Below the pieces are notes generated by a model. The model was not told where the DNA came from. It worked only from the letters and a program-made list of their open reading frames with translations, and searched no databases. The position numbers and the translations under genes are program-made. A stretch of 64,000 nt of DNA from Bacteroidota bacterium (lineage in GTDB: Bacteria; Bacteroidota; Ignavibacteria; UBA10030; UBA8401): the NCBI GenBank assembly GCA_041658205.1, contig JBBAAO010000001.1, positions 310,001 to 374,000 on the forward strand, given 5' to 3'. Shown in pieces: positions 17,120 to 25,234 of this stretch; within the stretch, counting starts at the first letter, position 1, and every line of letters starts with the position of its first letter.

Positions 17120-18034
17120 ATGACGAGAAATAAGATATTGATAGGACCGTCTTCGTTTGCAGAGAAAGATAAAAGCCCATTAGAACTACTGCAAAAGAAT
17201 GGATATTCAGTGATCAATAATCCCTATGGAAGGAAATTAACAACAACTGAACTTCTTCAATTATTGCAACCCGATGTGATCGGATTGATCGCAGGTCTGG
17301 AAAAATTGGACCGTGAAGTGATGAAAGCGTCTTCACTACGGTGTATTTCCAGAGTTGGATCGGGTATGTCGAATGTGGATCTAATTGCTGCTAAAGACCT
17401 GAACATCGCTGTGAGATCAACTCCGGACGGGCCGACACAATCTGTTGCCGAATTGACACTCGGCTCGTTGCTCAGTTTGCTCCGGTTAATACCCGAAATG
17501 AACGAAGACTTGCATAACGGGAAATGGTCTAAAAAGATTGGATTTGAACTAAGGAATAAACTTTGCCTCGTGATTGGCTTTGGTCGGATCGGAAAACGCG
17601 TTGCAGATTTTTTGCACGCTTTTGGTGCTGATATTGTCGTGTACGATCCTTATCTGCAGTCACAAATCGGATATCGAAAGACGGAACGGATTGAAGAGAT
17701 TCTTCACGCCGTGGACGTTATCACTATCCACAGCAGCGGTGAAAGTTGTCTTCTATCTGGGAATGAATTCTCCCTTATGAAGGATGGAGTGTTCATCCTG
17801 AATGCCAGCCGGGGAAATGCGATCGATGAACCATCGCTCATCGAGGCGTTGGACACGAAGAAGGTAAGAGGAGCGTGGTTGGATACGTTTGTTGAAGAAC
17901 CATATAAGGGTCCCTTATGTCGGTATAAGAATGTTCTCCTGACACCGCACGTAGGATCCTATACGTTGGAATGCAGGAGAGAAATGGAGATGGAAGCGGT
18001 GAATAATTTGATCAGCACAATCAGTCCCGAGTGA
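17120..18034 (+). CDS. D-isomer-specific 2-hydroxyacid dehydrogenase
   Basis: A 304-aa NAD-dependent dehydrogenase of the SerA/phosphoglycerate-dehydrogenase class. The NAD motif GFGRIG is at 153-158 with YDPY as the acidic strand end. The catalytic Arg is in LNASRGNAIDE, the Glu in the VEEPY region and the His in TPHVGSYT. The family reduces 2-keto acids or oxidises 2-hydroxy acids. In this cassette a 2-keto acid or aldonate phosphate would be the natural substrate. It is tightly linked to its neighbours (3-nt and 4-nt gaps). Confidence 0.87.
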   Translation: MTRNKILIGPSSFAEKDKSPLELLQKNGYSVINNPYGRKLTTTELLQLLQPDVIGLIAGLEKLDREVMKASSLRCISRVGSGMSNVDLIAAKDLNIAVRSTPDGPTQSVAELTLGSLLSLLRLIPEMNEDLHNGKWSKKIGFELRNKLCLVIGFGRIGKRVADFLHAFGADIVVYDPYLQSQIGYRKTERIEEILHAVDVITIHSSGESCLLSGNEFSLMKDGVFILNASRGNAIDEPSLIEALDTKKVRGAWLDTFVEEPYKGPLCRYKNVLLTPHVGSYTLECRREMEMEAVNNLISTISPE

Positions 18035-18038
18035 CAAC

Positions 18039-18788
18039 ATGACCAATATCTTTTCAGGACAAACAGCGCTCGTTACGGGCGGAACCCGGGGGATTGGATT
18101 CAATGTCGCCAAGGAACTGTACGATCAGGGGGCGGATCTCATCATTACCGGCACAAAAAAGGAATCGTTCGAATCGGTCCGGCCGCACTTCCAGGGGAGG
18201 CAGGGGGCAGTACATTTCTTTCCGGTTGATTTTTCAGACATTAATGCGATGAATGATTTCATCTTAGCAATTGGCGCATTCGAGCGGATCGATGTTCTCA
18301 TCAATAATTCGGGGATCAATAAAGTTGATTTCATCTATGACACTGCCATGGAAGATTGGCAAAAGATCACGGACGTGAACCTAAAAGCCCCCTTCATGTT
18401 GATGCGCCATGTGAGCAGGAAAATGAAGGACCAGAAGTATGGTCGGATCGTTAATATCGGCTCGATTTTCGGAGTGATCAGCAAATCGAAACGTTCGATT
18501 TATTCTGCAACAAAACATGGATTACACGGACTGACCATCGCCGCCGCGCTCGATCTGGCGCCGTATGGTGTGTTAGTGAATACACTTTCCCCCGGATTCG
18601 TTCTTACGGAATTGACGAAATCAATTTTAAGCGAAGCGGAGATCGCAGAATTGTCGAAGCAGGTTCCTCTGCAGCGTTTCGCTGCTCCAGAGGAGATATC
18701 GAAAGTGATCATATTCATGGCGGGCAGGAATAACACCTTTATGACAGGTCAAAATATTATTGTGGATGGAGGATTTGTCAATGTCTGA
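18039..18788 (+). CDS. Short-chain dehydrogenase/reductase (FabG-like)
   Basis: A 249-aa classical SDR. The NAD(P) motif GGTRGIG is at 14-20, NNSG is the structural Asn motif, Ser142 lies in NIGSIFG and the active-site YSATK has Tyr155/Lys159. NTLSPGFVLTEL and QNIIVDGGF are standard C-terminal signatures. It probably acts on a sugar or cyclitol hydroxyl and not in fatty-acid synthesis, given the neighbours. This stretch has the highest GC I counted in the window (36 of 60 at 18541-18600). It overlaps the next gene by 8 nt. Confidence 0.87.
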   Translation: MTNIFSGQTALVTGGTRGIGFNVAKELYDQGADLIITGTKKESFESVRPHFQGRQGAVHFFPVDFSDINAMNDFILAIGAFERIDVLINNSGINKVDFIYDTAMEDWQKITDVNLKAPFMLMRHVSRKMKDQKYGRIVNIGSIFGVISKSKRSIYSATKHGLHGLTIAAALDLAPYGVLVNTLSPGFVLTELTKSILSEAEIAELSKQVPLQRFAAPEEISKVIIFMAGRNNTFMTGQNIIVDGGFVNV

Positions 18789-19842
18789 AAAGATTGTCAT
18801 CAACTCGAGATTGAGGAACTACTCGTTGGAGTTTGTGGAAGATGTTTTTTCGCTTGTCAACAACGAAAAAAAAGAGAGTTCATTCTATATCATTGATTCA
18901 ATTATTTTTAAATTGTACAGGAAACAATGCGATACGTTGATTGAACATAACAGGTTCTTGGTCGTCAATGCTACGGAGCCGCATAAATCATATCTGTATT
19001 GCGGCACGGTCATCGAAGAGTTATTGAAGAAAGGTATCAAACGGAACAGTACATTGGTGGCGATCGGCGGTGGCATCATTCAGGACATCACCGCGTTTAT
19101 CTCTTCTGTCCTGTTCCGCGGTGTGGACTGGTCGTTCATCCCCACCACCCTGTTGGCACAAACAGACAGTTGTATCGGCGGGAAGACCTCCATTAATTTT
19201 GGTGATATCAAAAACACGATCGGCAACTTTAATCCGCCCAGGGAAATCTACATCGACCTCTCTTTTTTAGATACGCTGCCGGCGGATGACATCAAGTCCG
19301 GAATAGGGGAGATTTTGCATTATCTATATTATGCGAACAGTACGTTTATCGGTTCTCTTTTTGATGACTATAATGACTTGTTGAAGAACAGACAGTCACT
19401 GAAAAAATTTATCACCGAAAGTCTCCGCATCAAGAAATCGGTCATTGAAATCGATGAATTCGACAAAGGGGAGAGGAATAAATTCAATTACGGCCACACG
19501 TTCGGTCATGCCTTGGAATCCGTGACAAATTATTCCATCAAACATGGCCAGGCTGTGACGATCGGTATGGATATCGCGAACCTCATATCAGTCCAGAATG
19601 GATTGATGGCGGAAACCCTGTATGCGCAGGTCCGGTCAAAACTCTCCATGAATTTTCCCTCATATCCTTTGAAAGAGATCAAAGCAGTCGAGTATATAAA
19701 GTACCTGAAGATGGATAAAAAGAATGTCGATGATCAGTTGGTATGCATTCTCATGAAGAGTTATGGTGAACTCATTAAAACAAAGATTCCCATGGACCAG
19801 AGCTTCTTAAAATTATTGGAACAGTATTTTAGAAACAATTAA
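18781..19842 (+). CDS. 3-dehydroquinate-synthase-like sugar phosphate cyclase
   Basis: A 353-aa protein from ATG 18781, overlapping the SDR gene. The NAD loop GGGIIQD (96-102), the ligand pair in NYGHTFGHALE and the DKK motif near 305 are AroB-family features. Where AroB has AEVIKYG, this protein has GEILHYL, so the metal Glu is kept but the substrate-binding Lys is His. The AroB superfamily also contains 2-epi-5-epi-valiolone synthase and other sedoheptulose-7-phosphate cyclases. Placed with a GmhA-like isomerase in a glycan locus, a sugar phosphate cyclase is more likely than a housekeeping aroB. This is inference. Confidence 0.75.
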   Translation: MSEKIVINSRLRNYSLEFVEDVFSLVNNEKKESSFYIIDSIIFKLYRKQCDTLIEHNRFLVVNATEPHKSYLYCGTVIEELLKKGIKRNSTLVAIGGGIIQDITAFISSVLFRGVDWSFIPTTLLAQTDSCIGGKTSINFGDIKNTIGNFNPPREIYIDLSFLDTLPADDIKSGIGEILHYLYYANSTFIGSLFDDYNDLLKNRQSLKKFITESLRIKKSVIEIDEFDKGERNKFNYGHTFGHALESVTNYSIKHGQAVTIGMDIANLISVQNGLMAETLYAQVRSKLSMNFPSYPLKEIKAVEYIKYLKMDKKNVDDQLVCILMKSYGELIKTKIPMDQSFLKLLEQYFRNN

Positions 19843-19845
19843 TAT

Positions 19846-20775
19846 ATGAATTACTATAAACATCCTAATGCTATTGTTGAGACCGATCACATCGGGGAAG
19901 GAACACGTATTTGGGCATTCGCTCACGTACTGCCAGGTGCGGTCATTGGTTCCGAATGCAATATTTGTGATCATGTATTCATCGAAAATAAAGTCTCGGT
20001 GGGAAACAGGGTTACGATAAAATCCGGTGTGCAGTTATGGGATGGTGCGTATCTTGAAGACGATGTTTTTATCGGTCCCAACGCTACTTTCACCAACGAT
20101 CTTTATCCGAGAAGCAAGCAATATCCAAGAGAATGGTTAAAGACTATAATAAAAAAAGGTGCTTCTATTGGAGCCAATGCTACTATTCTTCCGGGTATAA
20201 CCATAGGTACTAACGCAATGGTTGCTGCCGGTGCTGTTGTAACAAAGAATGTACCTCCGAATGCCATTGTAGCTGGTAATCCTGCGACGATCCGAAAATA
20301 CTTTGGTACCGAAAATATAAAACTGCCGGATAAATACATGGAATTGTCGCATCATGTATTGCCTGTCTCAAAAATTAAAGATGTAAAAATAGTGCAGCTT
20401 CCAATGGTTGATGATTTAAGGGGCAGTTTGTTGGCCGCCGAGTATTCACACCAGATACCGTTTATTCCTAAACGGTTTTTCTTAGTGCATAATGTACCAA
20501 GCAAAGAAGTAAGAGGGGAGCATGCTCATAAAACGCTTCATCAATTCTTGGTCTGTATCAATGGCACATGTTCGGTGGCGTTGGATGACGGTTCTGTGCG
20601 AGAAGAGTATCGGTTAGATTCCAAGGGGATCGGTATTTATATCCCTCCAAAAGTGTGGGGAATTCAATATAAATATTCGTCAGATGCCATGCTTCTAGTT
20701 CTCGCCTCAGATGTCTATGACAGTGAGGATTATATACGCGATTATGATCAATTTATTTCCTATGTAAAAAAATGA
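19846..20775 (+). CDS. fdtD: FdtD-like fusion of N-acetyltransferase and sugar 3,4-ketoisomerase
   Basis: A 309-aa two-domain protein. Residues 1-150 are a left-handed beta-helix acyltransferase: hexapeptide repeats, the ATFTND and GATILPGITIG segments, and the VVAGNPA-type end IVAGNPAT. Residues 170-309 are a cupin of the FdtA/WxcM type, with the RGEHAHKTLHQFLVCI histidine motif and a WGIQYKYSSDAMLLVLAS strand. The fused pair is known as FdtD: the cupin isomerises dTDP-4-keto-6-deoxyglucose to the 3-keto sugar, and the acyltransferase acetylates the 3-amino product. The aminotransferase that works between these steps overlaps by 4 nt downstream. RmlA and RmlB at 38-40 kb would supply the substrate. 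Confidence 0.85.
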   Translation: MNYYKHPNAIVETDHIGEGTRIWAFAHVLPGAVIGSECNICDHVFIENKVSVGNRVTIKSGVQLWDGAYLEDDVFIGPNATFTNDLYPRSKQYPREWLKTIIKKGASIGANATILPGITIGTNAMVAAGAVVTKNVPPNAIVAGNPATIRKYFGTENIKLPDKYMELSHHVLPVSKIKDVKIVQLPMVDDLRGSLLAAEYSHQIPFIPKRFFLVHNVPSKEVRGEHAHKTLHQFLVCINGTCSVALDDGSVREEYRLDSKGIGIYIPPKVWGIQYKYSSDAMLLVLASDVYDSEDYIRDYDQFISYVKK

Positions 20776-21875
20776 TACCATTCTTAGATCTTAAAAAGAT
20801 AAATCACCGACATAAAAATGAAATCCTGAAGGAAATTGAAAAAGTCATTGACTCAGGATGGTATATTCTTGGAGAATCTGTCAAAACGTTTGAAGCCAGT
20901 TTTGCAGCATATTGCGGTGTGAAATATTGTATCGGTGTTGCAAACGGTCTTGATGCCTTGATTCTCATCCTCCGTGCATATAAAGAGATGGGGATTTTGA
21001 GTGAGGGTGATGAAGTCATCGTCCCTGCTAATACGTATATCGCAACGATATTGGCAATTACTGAAAACAGGTTATTCCCGGTATTGGTTGAACCGGACAT
21101 AAAAACATTTAATATTGACCCCTCAAGAATCGAAGAGGCGATATCGTCAAAAACCAAAGCTATCCTCCCCGTTCATTTATACGGACAAATCTCTGATATG
21201 AACGGTATTAACGGCATCGCAGCAAAATACAATTTAAAAGTTGTTGAAGATTCTGCGCAATCCCACGGTGCAGTTTATCATGGGAAAAAATCTGGAAATC
21301 TTGGCGATGCATCGGGATTTAGTTTTTACCCGGGAAAGAATCTTGGTGCGTTGGGAGATGCGGGTGCAATTACAACAAATGATAGCAAACTGTATGAAAC
21401 AATTTTGGCACTAAGAAATTATGGGTCCCATAAAAAATACTATAACCTTTATAAAGGCATCAATAGCAGATTAGATGAAATGCAGGCGGCTATTCTTAAT
21501 GCAAAACTAAAGTACCTGGATGATGAAAATAATAAGAGAAAAGAGATTGCAAAGAAATACTTGAAAGGAATTCTCAATCCAAAGTTAGTACTGCCGGCTG
21601 TGACGGATGCTGACAGACATGTATGGCATCTCTTCGTTGTGAGGACGAAAAACCGTATCGGCTTCCAGGAGTTTTTATTGAACGAAGGGATTCAAACAGT
21701 GATCCATTATCCGCTGGCTCCTCATAAGCAACAAGCTTACAAGGAATATAATGAATTACGATTTCCCACTACCGAGGAAATTCATAAAACGGTAATTAGC
21801 TTACCAATAGATATTTCTATGTCTCAGGAAGATGTCGCAAAGGTTATTAATTCATGTAATAATTTTAATTCATAA
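20772..21875 (+). CDS. fdtB: FdtB-like dTDP-3-keto-sugar aminotransferase (DegT/DnrJ/EryC1 family)
   Basis: A 367-aa PLP enzyme of the sugar aminotransferase family. VEDSAQSHGA contains the Asp that holds the pyridine nitrogen, and FYPGKNLGALGDAG contains the Schiff-base Lys. NYGSHKKYYNLYKGINSRLDEMQAA is typical of the 3-aminotransferases (FdtB/QdtB/WlaRG group). Following the ketoisomerase/acetyltransferase fusion with a 4-nt overlap, it would make dTDP-3-amino-3,6-dideoxyhexose, most simply Fuc3N (or Qui3N, depending on the isomerase). Confidence 0.87.
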   Translation: MIPFLDLKKINHRHKNEILKEIEKVIDSGWYILGESVKTFEASFAAYCGVKYCIGVANGLDALILILRAYKEMGILSEGDEVIVPANTYIATILAITENRLFPVLVEPDIKTFNIDPSRIEEAISSKTKAILPVHLYGQISDMNGINGIAAKYNLKVVEDSAQSHGAVYHGKKSGNLGDASGFSFYPGKNLGALGDAGAITTNDSKLYETILALRNYGSHKKYYNLYKGINSRLDEMQAAILNAKLKYLDDENNKRKEIAKKYLKGILNPKLVLPAVTDADRHVWHLFVVRTKNRIGFQEFLLNEGIQTVIHYPLAPHKQQAYKEYNELRFPTTEEIHKTVISLPIDISMSQEDVAKVINSCNNFNS

Positions 21876-21992
21876 TTAATATATTTTACATCGATTGTAA
21901 GGATTTAGTAAATCAAACATTTTTTTTGCAATTTTAATATTTCATTCCTCAAAAAATAATTAACTTTCCTCAAATAATAAACTTAAAATCAT

Positions 21993-22916
21993 ATGAAACA
22001 TGTCTTAGTAACAGGAGCAGCAGGATTCATCGCATCTACTCTCGCAAAAGAACTTCAAAAGATGGGTTATATTGTGGTTACTGTCGACAATCTTACAACA
22101 GGATTTCGTTCTAACATTCCTGAAGGAGTAATATTTGTTGAGGGTAATTGCCAAGACGAAAAAATTATCAATAGTTTAGCAAATTACAATTTTGAAGCAA
22201 TATTTCACATTGCGGGACAAAGTTCAGGAGAAATTAGTTTTGATAACCCAATATATGATCTTGAGTCAAACGCCTCTTCGACATTGTTATTACTAAAACT
22301 TGCTTTAAAAATTGGATGTAAAAAAGTTCTATATGCCTCCACAATGAGCATCTATGGATATTTAGGAGAACATGCAGTTCATGAAGATGAAGAAAAAACA
22401 CCAAAATCTTTTTATGGAGTAGGTAAATTAGCCAGTGAGCACTATCTAAGATTATATGCACAATATGGGATTGACTCATTTGCGATGAGACTTTTTACTG
22501 TTTATGGTCCTGGCCAAAACATGGATAATCTACGTCAAGGCATGGTTAGTATTTTCTTAGCACAAGCATTTACCAATGGAGATATTCAAATTAAAGGAGA
22601 TCTAAACCGATATAGGGATTTTATTTATATTGATGATGTTGTATCTGCATTTATTTCTGCATTTAAATCAAATCTTACAGGCTACAACTATTTTAATGTA
22701 AGTACAGGGCAAAAGACTACTGTTGGAGAACTCATTTCATTAATGGTGAGTTTTTTCCCGAACAAAATCACTCAAAAAATTGAAGGCAAAACCGAAGGAG
22801 ATATTCTTGGCATCCATGGAGATAATAACAAAATTAAAAAGCATTTAAACTGGGAGCCTAAATATACTCTGTCTGTAGGGTTAAAAAAAATGTACGACTG
22901 GTTAGTAAGCAGATAA
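21993..22916 (+). CDS. NAD-dependent sugar epimerase/dehydratase (SDR)
   Basis: A 307-aa extended SDR. TGAAGFIAS (7-15) is the NAD motif, with the last Gly replaced by Ala. ASTMSIYG supplies the catalytic Thr/Ser and YGVGK the Tyr-Lys pair. The RYRDFIYIDDVV segment is usual for UDP-glucose/UDP-GalNAc 4-epimerase-like enzymes. The substrate is not identifiable. A 117-nt AT-rich gap separates it from fdtB, and the sulfotransferase starts 10 nt after it. Confidence 0.82.
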   Translation: MKHVLVTGAAGFIASTLAKELQKMGYIVVTVDNLTTGFRSNIPEGVIFVEGNCQDEKIINSLANYNFEAIFHIAGQSSGEISFDNPIYDLESNASSTLLLLKLALKIGCKKVLYASTMSIYGYLGEHAVHEDEEKTPKSFYGVGKLASEHYLRLYAQYGIDSFAMRLFTVYGPGQNMDNLRQGMVSIFLAQAFTNGDIQIKGDLNRYRDFIYIDDVVSAFISAFKSNLTGYNYFNVSTGQKTTVGELISLMVSFFPNKITQKIEGKTEGDILGIHGDNNKIKKHLNWEPKYTLSVGLKKMYDWLVSR

Positions 22917-22926
22917 GGAATTAATA

Positions 22927-23988
22927 ATGTACAATTATGTTGATGTTTCTGGATACGGACACTCTGGTAAATCGGTGATGATTGATCTTCTCAAAGAAAT
23001 AGATGGATTCCAAGTGCCGGACTATTTTTTTGAATTTGATCTCTTAAGAATACCCGGTGGATTGGTTGACCTTAGGCACAATGTTCATGATAACTGGTCC
23101 CCTATACGGTCAGATGCAGCTATCAAACGATTTCGTAATGTCGCCTATAGGATGGGGGTTGAATCTTTATTTTCAGATCCAAAAAGCAAATTGGCGGTTT
23201 ATGGAACACAATATGAAAAATATTTTCGGAAAATATTTTTTGAAGAAACAAATAAATATATAGACTCATTGATTCAGTCAAAAAGTATAAAACATGATTG
23301 GCCCTATTTGCGTATCGATGAATCATATTGGGTGCTATTTTTCTTTAAGACACTTCGAAAATTGTCTTTAGAGAGATATTTTAATTTTAAATATTTAACA
23401 GAATATCTTTTTGTTGATTCAGACGGATTCATTGAAAAGAGTCAACATTACCTCGACAGTCTCTTTTCAGTTACTGTAAGTAACGAAAAAATTCACACTA
23501 TCGTCCTTAACAATACTTTTGAACCGTATAATCCGCGGTTTAGCATGGAATTATTCCCGAATTCCAAAAGTATCGTCATTCGAAGAGATCCGAGAGATAT
23601 TTTTGCATCAACATTTATGCCTAATAAAGGGTTTGTACCAGAATTTTTAAAATCACCAGATCATTGGAAAATGAAACAAGGATTTTTAATGGTCGATAAG
23701 CTTGACTCATTCATTAAAAATCAATTCTTGATTAATAAATCAATCAAGATCGACGATAATAAAAAAATATTACGATTACGATACGAAGATATTGTTTTAA
23801 AATATGATAAAACTTTAAAAGAAATTCTAAATTTTTTAGAAGTTGATAAGAGTAAGCATACGCTTAAGAAAAAACATTTTGATCCTGAAAAATCAAAATT
23901 AAATGTTGGGCTATGGAAGCAGTTAAGTGACCAAAACTCAATTCGACTTATTGAAGAGACGCTTTCAGAATTCTGTTATGAAATCTAG
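22927..23988 (+). CDS. Sulfotransferase-family protein
   Basis: A 353-aa protein with a PAPS-binding P-loop-like segment at the N-terminus (SGYGHSGKS, residues 8-16). It also has the second sulfotransferase signature SKSIVIRRDPRDIFAS around 215-230, which contacts the 3'-phosphate of PAPS. The family moves sulfate to hydroxyls of sugars or lipids. Its place between an epimerase and a glycosyltransferase suggests that the polymer, or one residue of it, is sulfated. PAPS synthesis genes are not in this window. The stop codon overlaps the next gene by 11 nt. Confidence 0.78.
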   Translation: MYNYVDVSGYGHSGKSVMIDLLKEIDGFQVPDYFFEFDLLRIPGGLVDLRHNVHDNWSPIRSDAAIKRFRNVAYRMGVESLFSDPKSKLAVYGTQYEKYFRKIFFEETNKYIDSLIQSKSIKHDWPYLRIDESYWVLFFFKTLRKLSLERYFNFKYLTEYLFVDSDGFIEKSQHYLDSLFSVTVSNEKIHTIVLNNTFEPYNPRFSMELFPNSKSIVIRRDPRDIFASTFMPNKGFVPEFLKSPDHWKMKQGFLMVDKLDSFIKNQFLINKSIKIDDNKKILRLRYEDIVLKYDKTLKEILNFLEVDKSKHTLKKKHFDPEKSKLNVGLWKQLSDQNSIRLIEETLSEFCYEI

Positions 23989-25189
23989 GAATATTGTTTT
24001 TTATTTTCCTTATAACAAAGGTGCCGGCGGTGTCAATATTCTTTTCCTAAAACTCGCGAATTATTTTGCCGATCACACAGATTGCAATATCTATATCGGT
24101 GATTTTACCGATGGGTATATGTACCTGAACAATCGGAATTCTAAGATTCAAGCATTGCTAATTTCCCCCAATAAAAAATGTGAAGTTCCAGAGGATAGTG
24201 TCGTGATTTTTCAAACGATATCTCCCTGGTACATCGAAGAAGAACTGCAATTGAAAAAGGGAACGAGATTATTGTTCTGGAACCTGCATCCTTACAATCT
24301 GCTGATGTATTTTAAGAACTATCGCAGGAATGTGCCTGCAGTGTATAAAATCGCCTCGCCATATGTCCAGCATCTCATCAGAAAGTTTGCTTCCACTGCG
24401 ATGGAGCATCACGGTCTTTTGTTTATGGATGAGGAGAATAAAAAGAGTGCCGAAATGATATTGCATAGAATAATTCCGCAGGAAAATTACTTACCGGTTG
24501 CTTCGGATGAAGCTGAACGACATCATTTTGACTCAGGAAAAAATATCGTCTGGGTGGGAAGAATCGCGGATTTTAAGATATCGATCCTTCTGTATATAAT
24601 GAGGCAGCTGTCCCAATACGCACTGAAACATAACCGTGCCTTGCAGTTCCATATTATTGGTGATGGACCTGAGGCGGAGCAGATGCATCGGTCAATTCCT
24701 GGATGTGAGAATGAGTATTTCTCGGTCAGCTTGATCGGGGAAATTGAAAATGCGAAGATCAAAGAGTATTTGACCGAACGCGGAAATGTTCTCTTTGCTA
24801 TGGGTGCTTCTGCCCTTGAAGGGGCAAGGCTCGGCATCCCGACGATTATTCTTGATTTTTCATATCATCCCATTGGTATCGATTACCGGTACAGGTATTT
24901 GTTTGAAACTAAAGACTATACCTTGGGTAAGGACATAGACGGTGAAGGATTTACAACGGGAGAGCATTCCATGGAAGAGATTCTTGACGAACTTCATGAT
25001 CCCCAGCGGTATCAAACTGTTAGTGATCGGTGTTATCAATATTATAAGAATCATCATGATATTGCATCGGTGTCGAAAAAACTTTTGGATTACATCGACC
25101 GGACCGAATTAAGATACCAGCATATTGAACCGTACCGGAACAATATCGTCATGAGATTGTTCAAAGCGAGAAAAAAATTATTTAAATAA
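23978..25189 (+). CDS. Glycosyltransferase, GT4-like
   Basis: A 403-aa protein from ATG 23978, inside the end of the sulfotransferase gene. NKGAGGVNILFLKLANYFA is the N-terminal GT-B donor/acceptor loop. IVWVGRIADFK at the start of the second Rossmann domain and HIIGDGPEAEQM further on are typical of GT4/GT1 enzymes. The EX7E-type region is weak (GASALEGARLGIPTIIL). It would add one sugar of the repeat unit at the inner membrane. The base composition is more balanced than that of the preceding genes. Confidence 0.77.
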   Translation: MKSRNIVFYFPYNKGAGGVNILFLKLANYFADHTDCNIYIGDFTDGYMYLNNRNSKIQALLISPNKKCEVPEDSVVIFQTISPWYIEEELQLKKGTRLLFWNLHPYNLLMYFKNYRRNVPAVYKIASPYVQHLIRKFASTAMEHHGLLFMDEENKKSAEMILHRIIPQENYLPVASDEAERHHFDSGKNIVWVGRIADFKISILLYIMRQLSQYALKHNRALQFHIIGDGPEAEQMHRSIPGCENEYFSVSLIGEIENAKIKEYLTERGNVLFAMGASALEGARLGIPTIILDFSYHPIGIDYRYRYLFETKDYTLGKDIDGEGFTTGEHSMEEILDELHDPQRYQTVSDRCYQYYKNHHDIASVSKKLLDYIDRTELRYQHIEPYRNNIVMRLFKARKKLFK

Positions 25190-25234
25190 TAATACATCTG
25201 TATCATCACTAGAAACCTTATGTAAGGGACAATT

